Origin: Methylobacterium oryzae
GTDB lineage: Bacteria; Pseudomonadota; Alphaproteobacteria; Rhizobiales; Beijerinckiaceae
DNA: 64,000 nt
Direction of reading: 5' to 3'
Assembly (NCBI RefSeq): GCF_021398735.1
Contig: NZ_CP090351.1
Location: 1 to 64,000, forward strand
The notes under the pieces are model-generated. The model was given only the letters and a program-made list of their open reading frames with translations, did not search any database and was not told where the DNA came from. This document shows positions 17,481 through 26,106 of this stretch, one piece after another. The position numbers and the translations under genes are program-made. Within the stretch, counting starts at the first letter, position 1; each line of letters starts with the position of its first letter.

Positions 17481-18079
17481 TCGGGTTCACCGGCGCCAGC
17501 CGCACTGGCAAGAGCACCCTCGCGCGCCTCGCCGCCGCGAACCTCGGCTTCACCTACCACGAGATGCGGACGGCCGAGATCATGGCCGGCGGCGGCTTCG
17601 AGAACATCGGCAATCTGCCGATCGACGTGCGCATCGCCGCCCAGGAGTTCTACCTCAAGCGCTACGCGGAGATCATCGACGGCCTGCCGCGCCCGGTGCT
17701 GGTCGACCGCACGCCGCTCGACCTGATCGGCTACATGATGGCCGAGGTGGGCATGCACGCGACCACGCCCGAGCAGGGCGAGCGGATCCGCGTGTTCTGC
17801 GAGCGGGCGCTCACGCTCGCCAACCGCAACTTCGGGATCATCTTCATCCCGGTGCCGCTCCCGACTTACCAGGTCGCCGAAGGCAAGGCGCCGGCCAACC
17901 CCGCCTACCAGTGGCACACGCACTGGATCATGGAAGGCGCCGCCCAGATGATGCGCGGCCCGACGATGGTGCGGATCTCGGCGCTCGACCTGGAGACCCG
18001 GGTTAACGGCGTGTGCGAGGTCATCGTGAACTGGATGGAGACGAATGCTCGCAACAATTCTGCAAATTCGCTCCATTGA
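17477..18079 (+). CDS. P-loop kinase/NTPase (AAA_28-like)
   Basis: 200 residues. P-loop GASRTGKST at residues 5-13; VDRTPLDLIGYM near 80 looks like a substrate/lid segment of deoxynucleoside- or thymidylate-kinase-like proteins. In this operon (ThyX, dUTPase) a nucleotide kinase would be logical, but the substrate is not certain. The last 15 residues (NARNNSANSLH) fall where composition shifts to AT-rich, so the C-terminus may have been altered when the adjacent island arrived. Confidence 0.7.
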   Translation: MIGFTGASRTGKSTLARLAAANLGFTYHEMRTAEIMAGGGFENIGNLPIDVRIAAQEFYLKRYAEIIDGLPRPVLVDRTPLDLIGYMMAEVGMHATTPEQGERIRVFCERALTLANRNFGIIFIPVPLPTYQVAEGKAPANPAYQWHTHWIMEGAAQMMRGPTMVRISALDLETRVNGVCEVIVNWMETNARNNSANSLH

Positions 18080-18159
18080 CTGCTAGTTTCCATATATCAG
18101 ATCATGCATATTCGTTTCCTGCCAACGGATTAGAACTATATATTATTGTGTAAATTCGA

Positions 18160-19449
18160 TTATTTTGCTGACATTGCTATTGACTCCTCTATTAATTTTT
18201 CAATAATTTTTCTAATTTTCCCTGTATCATACGACCCGTCCAAAACGCTTTCGATGCTCTGGTCTAGGAAACGCCGCATGTAAGTCTCCTTGTGCTCAAG
18301 TGCGCCGTGCCATCGATCAACCTCTTTCTTATAGTTACTCCAGACCACCTCGGCGCACGGGCGGCCGGGAATTCTAAGATCAAGATAACATTCAATCGCT
18401 GCGGCACGTTCGTTAATATCACTAAGCCTGACGCCCTCAGGGCCACGCGCTGCGAACGCCTTAAAACTGTCAATCGAGGGGAGCATCATAGCTCTCATAT
18501 TTGCGGGCTTTTGTAGAGTTAGAACTTTCGAATAAGCAAATAAACCTTCAGCGTCATTATCAAATACGAATATGATCCGGTTCTGTATGTCGATGCGCAC
18601 GAGACCTTCAGCAAATTTTACGAGATTACCGGTGCCCGGAAAGGGATGACTTTGATCGACATCGATGAAGCGAAAAAAGTCTGCTATATCTGGATGCAAA
18701 ATATCGATCGCGCGACGCAAAATCCGGGCATCAGAAGAACCTTCAGTTGCGACCAGGATCGAGTTCAGACGCCCCGCCCCGCCCTGGAACTGATCTTCAG
18801 CTACCCAGCCCGCGTCAACGATTGGGCCAAATTGCCAAACAACCTCCGCTTTGTGGTGTTTCTCGCTGCATCCAAATACCTGCAGCATCGAATACGGACT
18901 CAAAATGCAAACTATCGAGCCGAAATAGCTCCGCTCCGACCAATACATTCGCTGGTTGTAATCTTCAGGAATTCGGCGGATTTCTTCTCTAAGCGCACTA
19001 AATCTCCCGCGAACGATAGCATCGCAATCTTCAGTGGTTCCATCAATATAAATATTATCCAAATCAGAAATGTCGAAACGTCCACAAAACTCAATAAACT
19101 CTTGGAAATTCATGTAAACAATTTGACCATCTCCTTCTTGACCGCTGTCCCGCTGAACCTCTATCGCGTCGCGGACAACTGCTTCATATTCTTCTTTAGC
19201 CGTCTCTATGGTATGACCTAATAGATTCAATCGCGGAATCACCTGCCCAAGTCGACGAACAAAACAAGCTTCATTCCGGGCCAGCAATTCATCGTCGGGA
19301 TTTTCAACAAAATACTCGTAATCGATCTCATCGGATGGTCGACGCTGCCGATCGTTCTCTTGGAATAGCGGCCCGTGATCATTACCCATATGATTTTTCG
19401 CATAGTCGAGGGTGATACCCCCTAGTTCCAATTCTATGGAAGTCCCCAT
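18160..19449 (-). CDS. HEPN/Toprim-type protein (low-GC moron 4)
   Basis: 429 residues on the minus strand. The N-terminus (MGTSIELELGGITLDYAKN, then NDHGPLFQENDR) resembles the HEPN/Toprim-associated N-terminal domain. A TOPRIM domain follows: the catalytic Glu in LVATEGSSD (E236) and a D-x-D in FVFDNDAEG (D297, D299). TOPRIM domains cut or join nucleic acid with Mg2+; such proteins are mostly found in defence-related contexts. Here it is a single AT-rich gene on the strand opposite to its neighbours, typical of a superinfection-exclusion moron. The defensive role is inferred. Confidence 0.75.
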   Translation of the reverse strand: MGTSIELELGGITLDYAKNHMGNDHGPLFQENDRQRRPSDEIDYEYFVENPDDELLARNEACFVRRLGQVIPRLNLLGHTIETAKEEYEAVVRDAIEVQRDSGQEGDGQIVYMNFQEFIEFCGRFDISDLDNIYIDGTTEDCDAIVRGRFSALREEIRRIPEDYNQRMYWSERSYFGSIVCILSPYSMLQVFGCSEKHHKAEVVWQFGPIVDAGWVAEDQFQGGAGRLNSILVATEGSSDARILRRAIDILHPDIADFFRFIDVDQSHPFPGTGNLVKFAEGLVRIDIQNRIIFVFDNDAEGLFAYSKVLTLQKPANMRAMMLPSIDSFKAFAARGPEGVRLSDINERAAAIECYLDLRIPGRPCAEVVWSNYKKEVDRWHGALEHKETYMRRFLDQSIESVLDGSYDTGKIRKIIEKLIEESIAMSAK

Positions 19450-19591
19450 TTAACACCCCATTGAAAAACTCATTGAAACAGCTCGCGGCAGCAACACGAT
19501 TGCTCGCACTCTACTCATGACCCACCCGCCACGCTGGTCCCTCACTTTGTCCGTCAACCCAACAGCCGGAGGTTGCCCTTCACAACGTAAC

Positions 19592-19620
19592 GGTATAGCA
19601 CGGTAAGTCAGCGCTGACTG
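19592..19620 (+). promoter_or_regulatory. Promoter and operator, copy 7
   Basis: TATAGC (19594-19599) with an upstream TTGCCC, then TAAGTCAGCGCTGACT, core 19607-19618, a perfect palindrome. Nothing else is evident in the 19450-19697 gap. Confidence 0.75.
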
Positions 19621-19697
19621 TGACATTCCGACGTCGCAACGCTACAAATGAGTCGCGACGTCGAGAACGCGACGCGCACACAGACTGGGAGGCAAAA

Positions 19698-20075
19698 GTG
19701 AGCGAGCGACACGAGTTTCATATCGCCTGCCGGGCCGGGGCCGATGCGCTCAACAAGCACCGGCCCGGCACCAGCGCAGCGGCCAAGCTGACGGTCCTCG
19801 CCGGTCGCCTGATCGAGGCGCCGAAGGCTCCCAAGCGCGAAAGCCCGAATGCGAGCAAGGGCGAATGGCCGACGATGCGCGAGGAGCTGACCCGCAAGGC
19901 GCTCCAGGCGGTCCAGGTCGCCAATGCCGCTCGCGACGCCGGGCGGATGACCGACCGGGACCTGTGGTTCGTGATCGATGCCCTGTTCGACGTGACCCAC
20001 GGCCTGATCGCCGAGGACATGAGCGCCCTGCTCTACCGGGCGCGGCAGGAGCTCAAGGAGCACGCGCCGAAGTGA
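19698..20075 (+). CDS. Hypothetical protein
   Basis: 125 residues, helical and charged, no recognised family. GTG at 19698 has GGGAGG five bases upstream; a longer in-frame ATG is at 19647 but lacks a ribosome site. First gene of a unit that leads to the exonuclease; its end overlaps the next start (GTGA). Confidence 0.75.
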   Translation: MSERHEFHIACRAGADALNKHRPGTSAAAKLTVLAGRLIEAPKAPKRESPNASKGEWPTMREELTRKALQAVQVANAARDAGRMTDRDLWFVIDALFDVTHGLIAEDMSALLYRARQELKEHAPK

Positions 20076-20371
20076 GCAAGGGCAAGGTGTTTCGCATCCG
20101 GGACGAGAAGGGGGATCTCGTCTACCGCGCCTTCAAGCAGGAGGCAGTCCGGGTGGCGCGTCGCGTCTCAGTAAAGACGGATCGCGTGGTCGAGATCGAG
20201 CGGGTGACGCTCGCGGAGATGCCCCGGCTCCAGCTCATCGAGGCCCTGTTGAACGACCATGCCTGGAGCGAGGGCGAGCCCGTCGTGGTCGCCCGCTTCC
20301 GGGACGGAGACGAGATCGCCGGCAGCCTCGAGGAGGATGTGCCGCTCACCGACGAGGAGAATGAGGCGTGA
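20072..20371 (+). CDS. Hypothetical protein
   Basis: 99 residues: a basic beta-rich N-terminus (GKVFRIRDEKGDLVYRAFKQ) and an acidic C-terminus (EEDVPLTDEENEA). No family recognised. Coupled by overlaps on both sides, directly before the DnaQ-like exonuclease. Confidence 0.75.
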   Translation: MSKGKVFRIRDEKGDLVYRAFKQEAVRVARRVSVKTDRVVEIERVTLAEMPRLQLIEALLNDHAWSEGEPVVVARFRDGDEIAGSLEEDVPLTDEENEA

Positions 20372-20949
20372 CGCTGATCGCGGGTTGGGACACCGAGACG
20401 ACGGGCTTGCAGCCGGGCGACCATCGCTTCGTCGAGGTCGCGATCCTCACCTACGAGCTGGAGTCGGAGAAGCTCGTGGACACCTACGTGACCAAGATCG
20501 ACCCGCAGCGCTCGATCCCGGCCGACGTCCAGCGGATCCACGGCATCGGCCCGAACGACATCGTGGGCTGCCCGACCTGGTCCGAGATCGCCGAGGAGGT
20601 GCGCCGGCGCCTCGAGGAGCCGGTGTTCACCGTCGCCCACAACGGCGAGGGCTTCGACCTCCCCTTCATGAACTACGAGCTGGGGCGCCTGCGGCTGCCG
20701 GCTCTGACCAAGCCCGTCCTCGACACGATGCTGCGCGGCCGGTTCGCCACCCCGAACGGGGCGGTCCCGAACCTCGGCGTGTTCTGCGCCGCCCTCGGCA
20801 TCGACTACGACCCGTCCCAGGCGCACCGGGCGGAATACGACGTGGACGTGATGATGCGCGCCTTCTTCAACGCGCGCCGTTGGCGCGCCTTCAAGGATCC
20901 CGACCTCGACTTCCTCTACCCCGCCCAGGAGATGTCCCTTGCCGCGTAA
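20368..20949 (+). CDS. DnaQ-like 3'-5' exonuclease (DEDDh)
   Basis: 193 residues, RNase T/DnaQ superfamily. Exo I WDTETTG (Asp8, Glu10), Exo II VAHNGEGFDLPF (Asp near 96) and Exo III HRAEYDVD (His near 152, Asp near 157) give a complete DEDDh active site for removing 3' nucleotides. It may proofread phage replication or act in DNA turnover. No polymerase gene is visible in this window. Confidence 0.9.
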   Translation: MTLIAGWDTETTGLQPGDHRFVEVAILTYELESEKLVDTYVTKIDPQRSIPADVQRIHGIGPNDIVGCPTWSEIAEEVRRRLEEPVFTVAHNGEGFDLPFMNYELGRLRLPALTKPVLDTMLRGRFATPNGAVPNLGVFCAALGIDYDPSQAHRAEYDVDVMMRAFFNARRWRAFKDPDLDFLYPAQEMSLAA

Positions 20950-21235
20950 GCCCGATCCCCTGAACGACTTCCTCGATATCGAGGCTGGACGAAACCCGCG
21001 CTACGCCAGCTCGGTTTACCTCGCGTTCGAGCGGGGCATCCTCCGGGCGCCCGGCTCGCTCATCAATCTGACCTGGTGGCCCCTCGTCACCATGCTGTCG
21101 GGCTTCGCCTTCCTGATCGTGGGCCTCGCTCTGTGGGTGCTGATCCGCCTGCACTTCGTGGTGTTCGGTCTGCTGGGTCATCTACGCCCGAAGTCTGCCC
21201 AGGGCAGTAAGTCAGTGCTGAGTTCCCACCGATGA
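20939..21235 (+). CDS. Small membrane protein
   Basis: 98 residues. A hydrophilic N-terminus of about 40 residues precedes a long hydrophobic stretch (PLVTMLSGFAFLIVGLALW, then VLIRLHFVVFGLLG), enough for one or two membrane segments. The only suitable start is TTG at 20939 with AGGAG seven bases upstream. Its last codons run through operator copy 8. Role unknown. Confidence 0.6.
   Translation: MPRKPDPLNDFLDIEAGRNPRYASSVYLAFERGILRAPGSLINLTWWPLVTMLSGFAFLIVGLALWVLIRLHFVVFGLLGHLRPKSAQGSKSVLSSHR
21209..21224 (+). promoter_or_regulatory. Operator palindrome, copy 8
   Basis: AAGTCAGTGCTGAGTT, core 21211-21222, one mismatch; inside the 3' end of the membrane-protein gene and eight bases before the next start. 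Confidence 0.6.
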
Positions 21236-21543
21236 TCGCGGTCAACGACAATCTCACGATCGCGGAGTTCAAGGCCTACGCCGCGCCCAAGCCCTCGATC
21301 GCGATGGTGATCGAGAACGACCCCGAGATCGCCCGCTACTACCTGATGGGCGGCGAGGGCTGGGCCCTCGTGCGCTTCGGCGCCTACCAGTTCGACCGAC
21401 CTGTGCCGCGCCGCTTCATGGCCTTCCCGGTCGCGGCCGCGCCTCACCCGCTCTGCCCCGCGCACAACTACGCGCCGCCGGCCGCGCACCGCCCTCCCCT
21501 TCGCTCGAAGCTCCGTCCCTCGCACCTGCAGGTGGTCGCATGA
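21232..21543 (+). CDS. Hypothetical protein
   Basis: 103 residues. First 70 residues look folded (IAVNDNLTIAEFKAYAAP, MGGEGWALVRFGAYQF); the last 30 are Pro/His/Arg-rich and probably disordered. No recognised family. Overlaps genes on both sides by four bases. Confidence 0.65.
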   Translation: MIAVNDNLTIAEFKAYAAPKPSIAMVIENDPEIARYYLMGGEGWALVRFGAYQFDRPVPRRFMAFPVAAAPHPLCPAHNYAPPAAHRPPLRSKLRPSHLQVVA

Positions 21544-21698
21544 ACTGGCTCGCCTTCGTCGCCCTCGGCGTCCTCCTGGTCGGCACGGCGATCTTCGACT
21601 GGAGCGAGGGCCTCTACGGCGCCTGCGGCTTTCACGGCGTGCTCGGGGCGCTCGCCTTCGTAGCCGGCGGCCTGGTCGCTGCCGGCGTGCATCTCTGA
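21540..21698 (+). CDS. Two-helix small membrane protein
   Basis: 52 residues, almost wholly hydrophobic: a first segment LAFVALGVLLVGTAIF, a short loop DWSEGLYGACGFH, and a second segment VLGALAFVAGGLVAAGV. The ATG overlaps the previous stop. The layout recalls a pinholin or other small inner-membrane phage protein, but nothing else supports a lysis role. Confidence 0.6.
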   Translation: MNWLAFVALGVLLVGTAIFDWSEGLYGACGFHGVLGALAFVAGGLVAAGVHL

Positions 21699-21726
21699 TC
21701 CCATTCGCACAAGCGAGCATGCGCCC

Positions 21727-21981
21727 ATGATCGTCCTCGGCACCGAGATCCCCGACAGCGTCGTCACGGCGCTCACCAGCTACATCACCAGCGGGTCCGG
21801 CCCCACGGCCACCGCGATCGAGGGCCGCGCCACGTCGCTGCTCCTCGCCGTCGGCATCACCGACCCGAAGCGGATGGTCCCGCACCGGCTCGCCGACCGG
21901 CTCATCCAGAAGCTCCGCACGGCCGGGCAGATCCGGTGCGTGCGCGAGGGCCGGCAGCAGCGCTGGTTCGCCATCCCGTAG
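21727..21981 (+). CDS. Hypothetical, possibly winged-helix protein
   Basis: 84 residues. HRLADRLIQKLRTAGQIR followed by a basic beta strand pair (CVREGRQQRWFAIP) looks like the recognition helix and wing of a small winged-helix domain. No family can be named. Preceded by a GCATTCGC-type intergenic motif. Confidence 0.65.
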   Translation: MIVLGTEIPDSVVTALTSYITSGSGPTATAIEGRATSLLLAVGITDPKRMVPHRLADRLIQKLRTAGQIRCVREGRQQRWFAIP

Positions 21982-22016
21982 CCCATTCGCACAAGCACGA
22001 AAGCGAGCATGCCACC

Positions 22017-22286
22017 ATGAAGGCTGTGAAATTCCACGGGGCGAACCTGCGCCTCTCGCCGCCCAAGGACTGGGACGAAGCCAAGCACGGCAAGTGCCTC
22101 ACGATCTACGGCCACCGGAAGGACGGCCAGGTCACGACCGTCTGGGAGCCGACGCCCGAGGAGCGCGCCCAGATCGCCGCCGGCGCCAACATCTGCATGG
22201 TCGTCGCCGGCCAGACCATCATGCCGGCCGCGATGCTCGTCGCAGATATCCCGGCGGTTCCCGAAGAAATTGCAGAAACCGTCTAA
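22017..22286 (+). CDS. Hypothetical protein
   Basis: 89 residues, no recognised family. Contains GHRKDGQVTTVWEPTPEERAQIA then a hydrophobic strand. ATG at 22017 is the first start after the previous stop; the spacer again holds the GCATTCGC/GCATGC motif. Confidence 0.7.
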   Translation: MKAVKFHGANLRLSPPKDWDEAKHGKCLTIYGHRKDGQVTTVWEPTPEERAQIAAGANICMVVAGQTIMPAAMLVADIPAVPEEIAETV

Positions 22287-22294
22287 AAATTCGG

Positions 22295-22341
22295 TTGCAA
22301 TCCCCGAAGTCGCCTCACTATAGATAAGTCACTGCTGACTG
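22295..22341 (+). promoter_or_regulatory. Promoter and operator, copy 9
   Basis: The clearest promoter of the set: TTGCAA (22295-22300), 18-base spacer, TATAGA (22319-22324), one base, then AAGTCACTGCTGACTG (core 22328-22339). The palindrome would cover the transcription start. Confidence 0.8.
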
Positions 22342-22380
22342 AGTCCGACGCCTTCCACCAGTAGAACAATCAGGAAAGTC

Positions 22381-23364
22381 ATGTCTCGATTTCTTCGTAA
22401 CCTTCTGCTCGCCTCCGTTCTAGTTGCTGCAGCGTCTCCGGCTGCCGCTCAGACCTTCGTGCCGAACGTCCAGGGCACGGGTCAGCCCGGCATCGACGGT
22501 GGCACCATGATGATCTGGAATGCGCCGCAGAACTTCGATCCGACGACCTCTCTGCGGGTCGACCGGCACGTCGGCTCGGGCTCGGGTCAGATGTGGAACA
22601 CCTATCACACCATCTGGGCGCTGGGCTCGACCAACCCGAACAACAAGGGCTTCGAGTGGGTGCTCACGGGCGAGCTGCACAACAACGCCCTCGCCTCGAC
22701 CGGCGCCCAGAACGTCGCGGTGAACGGCACCGCCTTCAAGGAGTCGAACGGCATCGGGCCGGTCGGTCCGACCTGGGCGGGCAACTTCAACTGCTCGGAC
22801 ACCACGGGTGAGGAAGACCCGGTCGCCTCGTGCATCGGCACCGAGATCGACGTCTCGACCACGGCCCACGGCACCGACAAGAACCGGCAGCGCGTCGGCA
22901 TCCAGATCTCCATGTCCGGCACCAACGGCGCCCACTCGGGCTACGGCATCATGATGGGCACGCCGGCCGGCGGCTGGATCGACCGCGGCATCGGCTTCCT
23001 GGGTCAGGGCGGGCAGTTCCAGATCGGCCTCGACACCACGCAGGCCTACTTCTCCAAGGCCGCGATCATGATGGCCCCGAACCAGTTCTTCGCGGTCGAC
23101 GGCGACAACGACGGCAACTTCAAGCACTTCTGGGACTTCGACGGCAGCGCCAGCGCGCTCCGATACCTCACCCCGGGCGGGCCGATGCTCTCGGTCCACG
23201 ACGACGGCCTGGTCGAGGTCGGCCGGCTCGCCAACACCATCCCGCACGTCCCGACCTCGTCGTTCGGCTCCTGCGTGAAGGGCGAGCAGGCCTACAACGC
23301 CAGCTACTTCTTCCAGTGCGTCGACACCAACCACTGGAAACGCGCCGCGCTCCAGGACTTCTGA
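22381..23364 (+). CDS. Secreted protein resembling phage fibre or spike domains
   Basis: 327 residues. A Sec signal peptide (FLRNLLLASVLVAAASPAAAQ, cleavage after AAAQ or nearby) is followed by a Gly/Asn/Thr-rich beta body of the kind seen in tail fibres (repeated GTG, GSGSGQMWNTYHT, NGIGPVGPTW) and a late cysteine pair (FGSCVKGEQ, FFQCVDTN). Virion fibre proteins do not normally carry export signals, so this product probably acts in the periplasm or outside the cell. No enzymatic motif seen. Confidence 0.75.
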   Translation: MSRFLRNLLLASVLVAAASPAAAQTFVPNVQGTGQPGIDGGTMMIWNAPQNFDPTTSLRVDRHVGSGSGQMWNTYHTIWALGSTNPNNKGFEWVLTGELHNNALASTGAQNVAVNGTAFKESNGIGPVGPTWAGNFNCSDTTGEEDPVASCIGTEIDVSTTAHGTDKNRQRVGIQISMSGTNGAHSGYGIMMGTPAGGWIDRGIGFLGQGGQFQIGLDTTQAYFSKAAIMMAPNQFFAVDGDNDGNFKHFWDFDGSASALRYLTPGGPMLSVHDDGLVEVGRLANTIPHVPTSSFGSCVKGEQAYNASYFFQCVDTNHWKRAALQDF

Positions 23365-23497
23365 GCCTCGCACATCGTGACCGAGCGGCCGGGGCTGGAC
23401 CCCGGCCGTTTGGCGGCAAGCGCGCATCAGCGCATGCGCGCAAGAGCGAAAGCTCCCTTCCTGATCCAAGTCGTTCCAGCCGCATCGCCGAGTTCTC

Positions 23498-23520
23498 GTA
23501 GCTATAACGAGATTGTCGAG
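23498..23520 (+). promoter_or_regulatory. Possible promoter without operator
   Basis: AGCTATAACGAG resembles the GCTATA -10 boxes; it precedes the gene at 23566 by about 60 bases and no palindrome is present. Confidence 0.4.
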
Positions 23521-23565
23521 AGCAAGAGAGCAACGACGACAGCAACAGAGAAGGAGAACACACAG

Positions 23566-24378
23566 ATGAACGACGCGAGCACCACCGTGATGACTGCCGA
23601 AGCCGATGAGCTGGACGCTCTGCTGGGCGGCCTGGACATTCCCGACGAGACCATTGTCGACGTGCAAGCGGTCAGCGACGTCGCCGCCGACGACGTGATC
23701 GAGGAGCCGGCGACCGAGGACGGCCAGGTGGAGCTCGCGGCCACCGACGAGACGATCCTCGACGAGGAGACCGCCTCCGCGATCGAGGCCGAGATGCAGC
23801 TCCAGGAGGCCCGCGAGGAGGTCTACGCCAGCCACGAGGGCGGCCCGGTCATCGACCTCGAGGCCACCGACGTCCCCCCGGCCGCCGCCAAGCCGAAGAA
23901 GGCTGCCGGCCCGGCGAAGACCCGCACCCCGCGCGTCTCGATCGACGCCCTGCCGGTCGACGCCTTCGTGCTCACCACCCTCGTGCCCGACGACCTCGAA
24001 GCGAACAAGGCGGCCGTCATCCGCGCCTGCCCGGCGCAGAAGAAGGTCCAGGAGAAGTTCGAGAACCTGCTGGTGTCGATCCACCAGGGCAAGGCGCCGT
24101 CCACCTACGTGATGGACTGCTTCCGCGCCCTCGACGCCGCCGGCGAGATCACCTCCTCGGACATGGTCGCGGCGCTGAAGGCGACCAGCACCAAGAACGG
24201 CACGAAGACCTACGCCGAGGGCACCGCCCGCAGCCAGGTCGGCCAGATCATGGCGCTGTTCCCCGCGCTCAAGATCGCGGTCCGGGCCGGCAACAAGCTG
24301 ACCGTGAACCCCGACAGCGTCCTGGTCCTGGCGCTCCGCACGCTCGCCGCCGGCCCTGCCCCGGCGGAAGCCGCCTGA
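23566..24378 (+). CDS. Hypothetical protein with acidic N-terminus and helical C-terminal domain
   Basis: 270 residues. Residues 1-100 are acidic and low in complexity; 100-130 are Lys/Pro/Ala-rich; from about 130 a helical domain (CPAQKKVQEKFENLLVSIHQ, YVMDCFRALDAAGEITSSDM) ends in a beta-containing tail. The last domain vaguely resembles winged-helix folds. No family assigned. ATG at 23566 with AAGGAG nine bases upstream. Confidence 0.75.
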   Translation: MNDASTTVMTAEADELDALLGGLDIPDETIVDVQAVSDVAADDVIEEPATEDGQVELAATDETILDEETASAIEAEMQLQEAREEVYASHEGGPVIDLEATDVPPAAAKPKKAAGPAKTRTPRVSIDALPVDAFVLTTLVPDDLEANKAAVIRACPAQKKVQEKFENLLVSIHQGKAPSTYVMDCFRALDAAGEITSSDMVAALKATSTKNGTKTYAEGTARSQVGQIMALFPALKIAVRAGNKLTVNPDSVLVLALRTLAAGPAPAEAA

Positions 24379-24451
24379 TCCACCGGGCGGGGCCGACGCG
24401 CCCCGCCCTCCCCTCGATCATTCGCGCATTCGAGCAAAGGAGCTTTCGATC

Positions 24452-24766
24452 ATGCTGGCGCCGTCGGCCGCCTACGCCATCGCCTCCCAGTGGGGCAGCT
24501 ACATCCACTCAGCCGACCCCGGGGCCTGTTTCTACGCCTTCCACGCGGGCGATGGCCGGCCCGTATCCGAAGAACATCGCACCCAGTGCCTCGCGCACCT
24601 CGACGGGACCGTGCTCCCCGAGGCCGAGGACCGGGTCAAGCGCACCTTCCCGCGCCGTCACGGCAAGCGGGGCCACGAGCACTGGAACGCCGTCGAGGAC
24701 CTCAACGAGCTGCGGGTCCTGCGCGACTTCCTGATTGCAACCCCTCTGCGCGAAAGCGCGCATTAG
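24452..24766 (+). CDS. Hypothetical protein
   Basis: 104 residues, many His and Arg, with two cysteines (GACFYAF, TQCLAHL). No recognised family or export signal. Preceded by a GCGCATTCGAGC-type motif and AAAGGAG. Confidence 0.7.
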   Translation: MLAPSAAYAIASQWGSYIHSADPGACFYAFHAGDGRPVSEEHRTQCLAHLDGTVLPEAEDRVKRTFPRRHGKRGHEHWNAVEDLNELRVLRDFLIATPLRESAH

Positions 24767-24785
24767 CGAAAGGACCCAAGCGACC

Positions 24786-25289
24786 ATGAAGAACCGTCAC
24801 ATCGCCCTCGCCCTCTGCTGCCTGCTGGCCGTCCCGGCGAACTCGATCGCCGCCTGCGCGGGCTGGGTCACGAACCACGAGGACGCGCCCAACGGGCACA
24901 TCGAGGCGACGAACAAGGAGGCGCCGAAGGCGGCCCCGGCCCAGACGCCGCGCCCCGACCAGTCCAAGCTGCCGACCGGAACGCCCGAGCAGATCCGGGA
25001 GAGCCGCAACTACCAGGTCCAGGCGACCTTCATCGCCCTGAACAGCTTCGTGGATGGTGGCGCCTGCCCGAACGCCAAGTTCGACCCGGTCGGCGCGGCC
25101 ACCCGGCTCTCCGAGGCCAAGTTCAAGACCGACGGCCTCGACCAGGCGAAGATCAAGGACCTCGCCGATCAGCAGCTCGCCTTCTACCGCGGCATGGAGG
25201 CGAAGCGCGCCTGCGACCTGATCTTCTCCGAGTTCGGGCCGACCGGCAGCGCCATCCCGGACGTGATCGTCAGCGCCGGCAAGAAGTAG
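24786..25289 (+). CDS. Secreted protein, repeated Cys-domain family, member A
   Basis: 167 residues. Signal peptide MKNRHIALALCCLLAVPANS, then a Pro/Ala linker and one copy of a domain of about 85 residues that recurs in the next two genes: an N-terminal helix with one Cys (GGACPNAKF), a variable helical middle and an end block CDLIFSEFGPTGSAIPDVI. The two conserved cysteines probably form a disulfide in the periplasm. Function unknown. Confidence 0.8.
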   Translation: MKNRHIALALCCLLAVPANSIAACAGWVTNHEDAPNGHIEATNKEAPKAAPAQTPRPDQSKLPTGTPEQIRESRNYQVQATFIALNSFVDGGACPNAKFDPVGAATRLSEAKFKTDGLDQAKIKDLADQQLAFYRGMEAKRACDLIFSEFGPTGSAIPDVIVSAGKK

Positions 25290-25304
25290 GCCGCATTCGC
25301 TCAC

Positions 25305-25334
25305 GCGCGCATGCGATCAAGCCCGCATGCGCGC
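25305..25334. repeat. GCATGCG stem-loop
   Basis: GCGCGCATGC (25305-25314) and GCATGCGCGC (25325-25334) form a perfect 10-bp stem between two secreted-protein genes; one of a family of GCATGCG hairpins in 21.7-31.2 kb. Confidence 0.65.
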
Positions 25335-25370
25335 ACCGACACACCCAGCAATCGAGAAGGAAATTCGACC

Positions 25371-26027
25371 ATGCGCGCATGCGCTCTTTCGGCCCTCGCC
25401 CTTGCTCTCGCCCTCACCTCCTCGGCCCAGGCCTACGAGGCGAAGAACGGCTCGCGCGAGATGAAGATCGTCCAGATCGCCTCGGTCAACGTCGTGGCCG
25501 CCTTCGTCTGCCGCAACGTCGAGCCCGACTCCGCGGGCCAGGCCGGCGCCATGAAGGGCTACGGCATCACGGAAGCCGATCTCGTGGACAAGCGCTACGC
25601 GGCCGACATCGCCGAGCTGACGGACCAGTTGCGCAAGGACCCGGTGAACGGCTGCAAGGGGATCGAGGAAGCGTTCGGCCCGCAGGGCACCGTGATCCTC
25701 GGCCTGGTGAAGCCGCGCGAGCAGAGGAAGCCGATCACCGAGCGCTTCCCGGACGGCTCGCCTGAGAACAAGGCGGCGCTGCTGATGGCGTCGAGCTCCT
25801 ACGTCCGCGGCCAGTGCAAGGACATGGAGATCAGCCAGGACACCTTCGTGTCGACGCTCAACGGCCTGGAGGTGCCCCAGGACCACATCAACAGCCCGGC
25901 GCTGGCCAACGAGGCGATGAACCAGGTGGCCGCCTACGTGAAGGATCCGAAGGGCTGCGACACCGCCTGGGGCCGCTTCGGCGACCAGGGCAGCGTGATC
26001 GCCCACGTCATCACCAAGAAGCAATGA
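25371..26027 (+). CDS. Secreted protein, repeated Cys-domain family, member B (two copies)
   Basis: 218 residues. Signal peptide MRACALSALALALALTSSAQA, then two tandem copies of the domain found in its neighbours. Copy 1 ends CKGIEEAFGPQGTVILGLV; copy 2 ends CDTAWGRFGDQGSVIAHVI; each has an earlier partner cysteine (FVCRNVE, GQCKDME). Likely arose by internal duplication. Periplasmic or extracellular, role unknown. Confidence 0.82.
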   Translation: MRACALSALALALALTSSAQAYEAKNGSREMKIVQIASVNVVAAFVCRNVEPDSAGQAGAMKGYGITEADLVDKRYAADIAELTDQLRKDPVNGCKGIEEAFGPQGTVILGLVKPREQRKPITERFPDGSPENKAALLMASSSYVRGQCKDMEISQDTFVSTLNGLEVPQDHINSPALANEAMNQVAAYVKDPKGCDTAWGRFGDQGSVIAHVITKKQ

Positions 26028-26035
26028 CGATCGCA

Positions 26036-26068
26036 ATGGCGCATGCGGGCATGCTCGCATGCGCCCAT
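26036..26068. repeat. GCATGCG stem-loop
   Basis: ATGGCGCATGCG pairs with CGCATGCGCCCAT (one bulged base) just after the member-B gene and before member C. Confidence 0.6.
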
Positions 26069-26106
26069 TCGACCAACTTGCACGCACGGAAGGACCTAGC
26101 CCCAGC

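Noticed and set aside
21540..21698. Holin call for the two-helix membrane protein
   Set aside because: Topology would fit, but many small membrane proteins occur here and no endolysin gene is adjacent.
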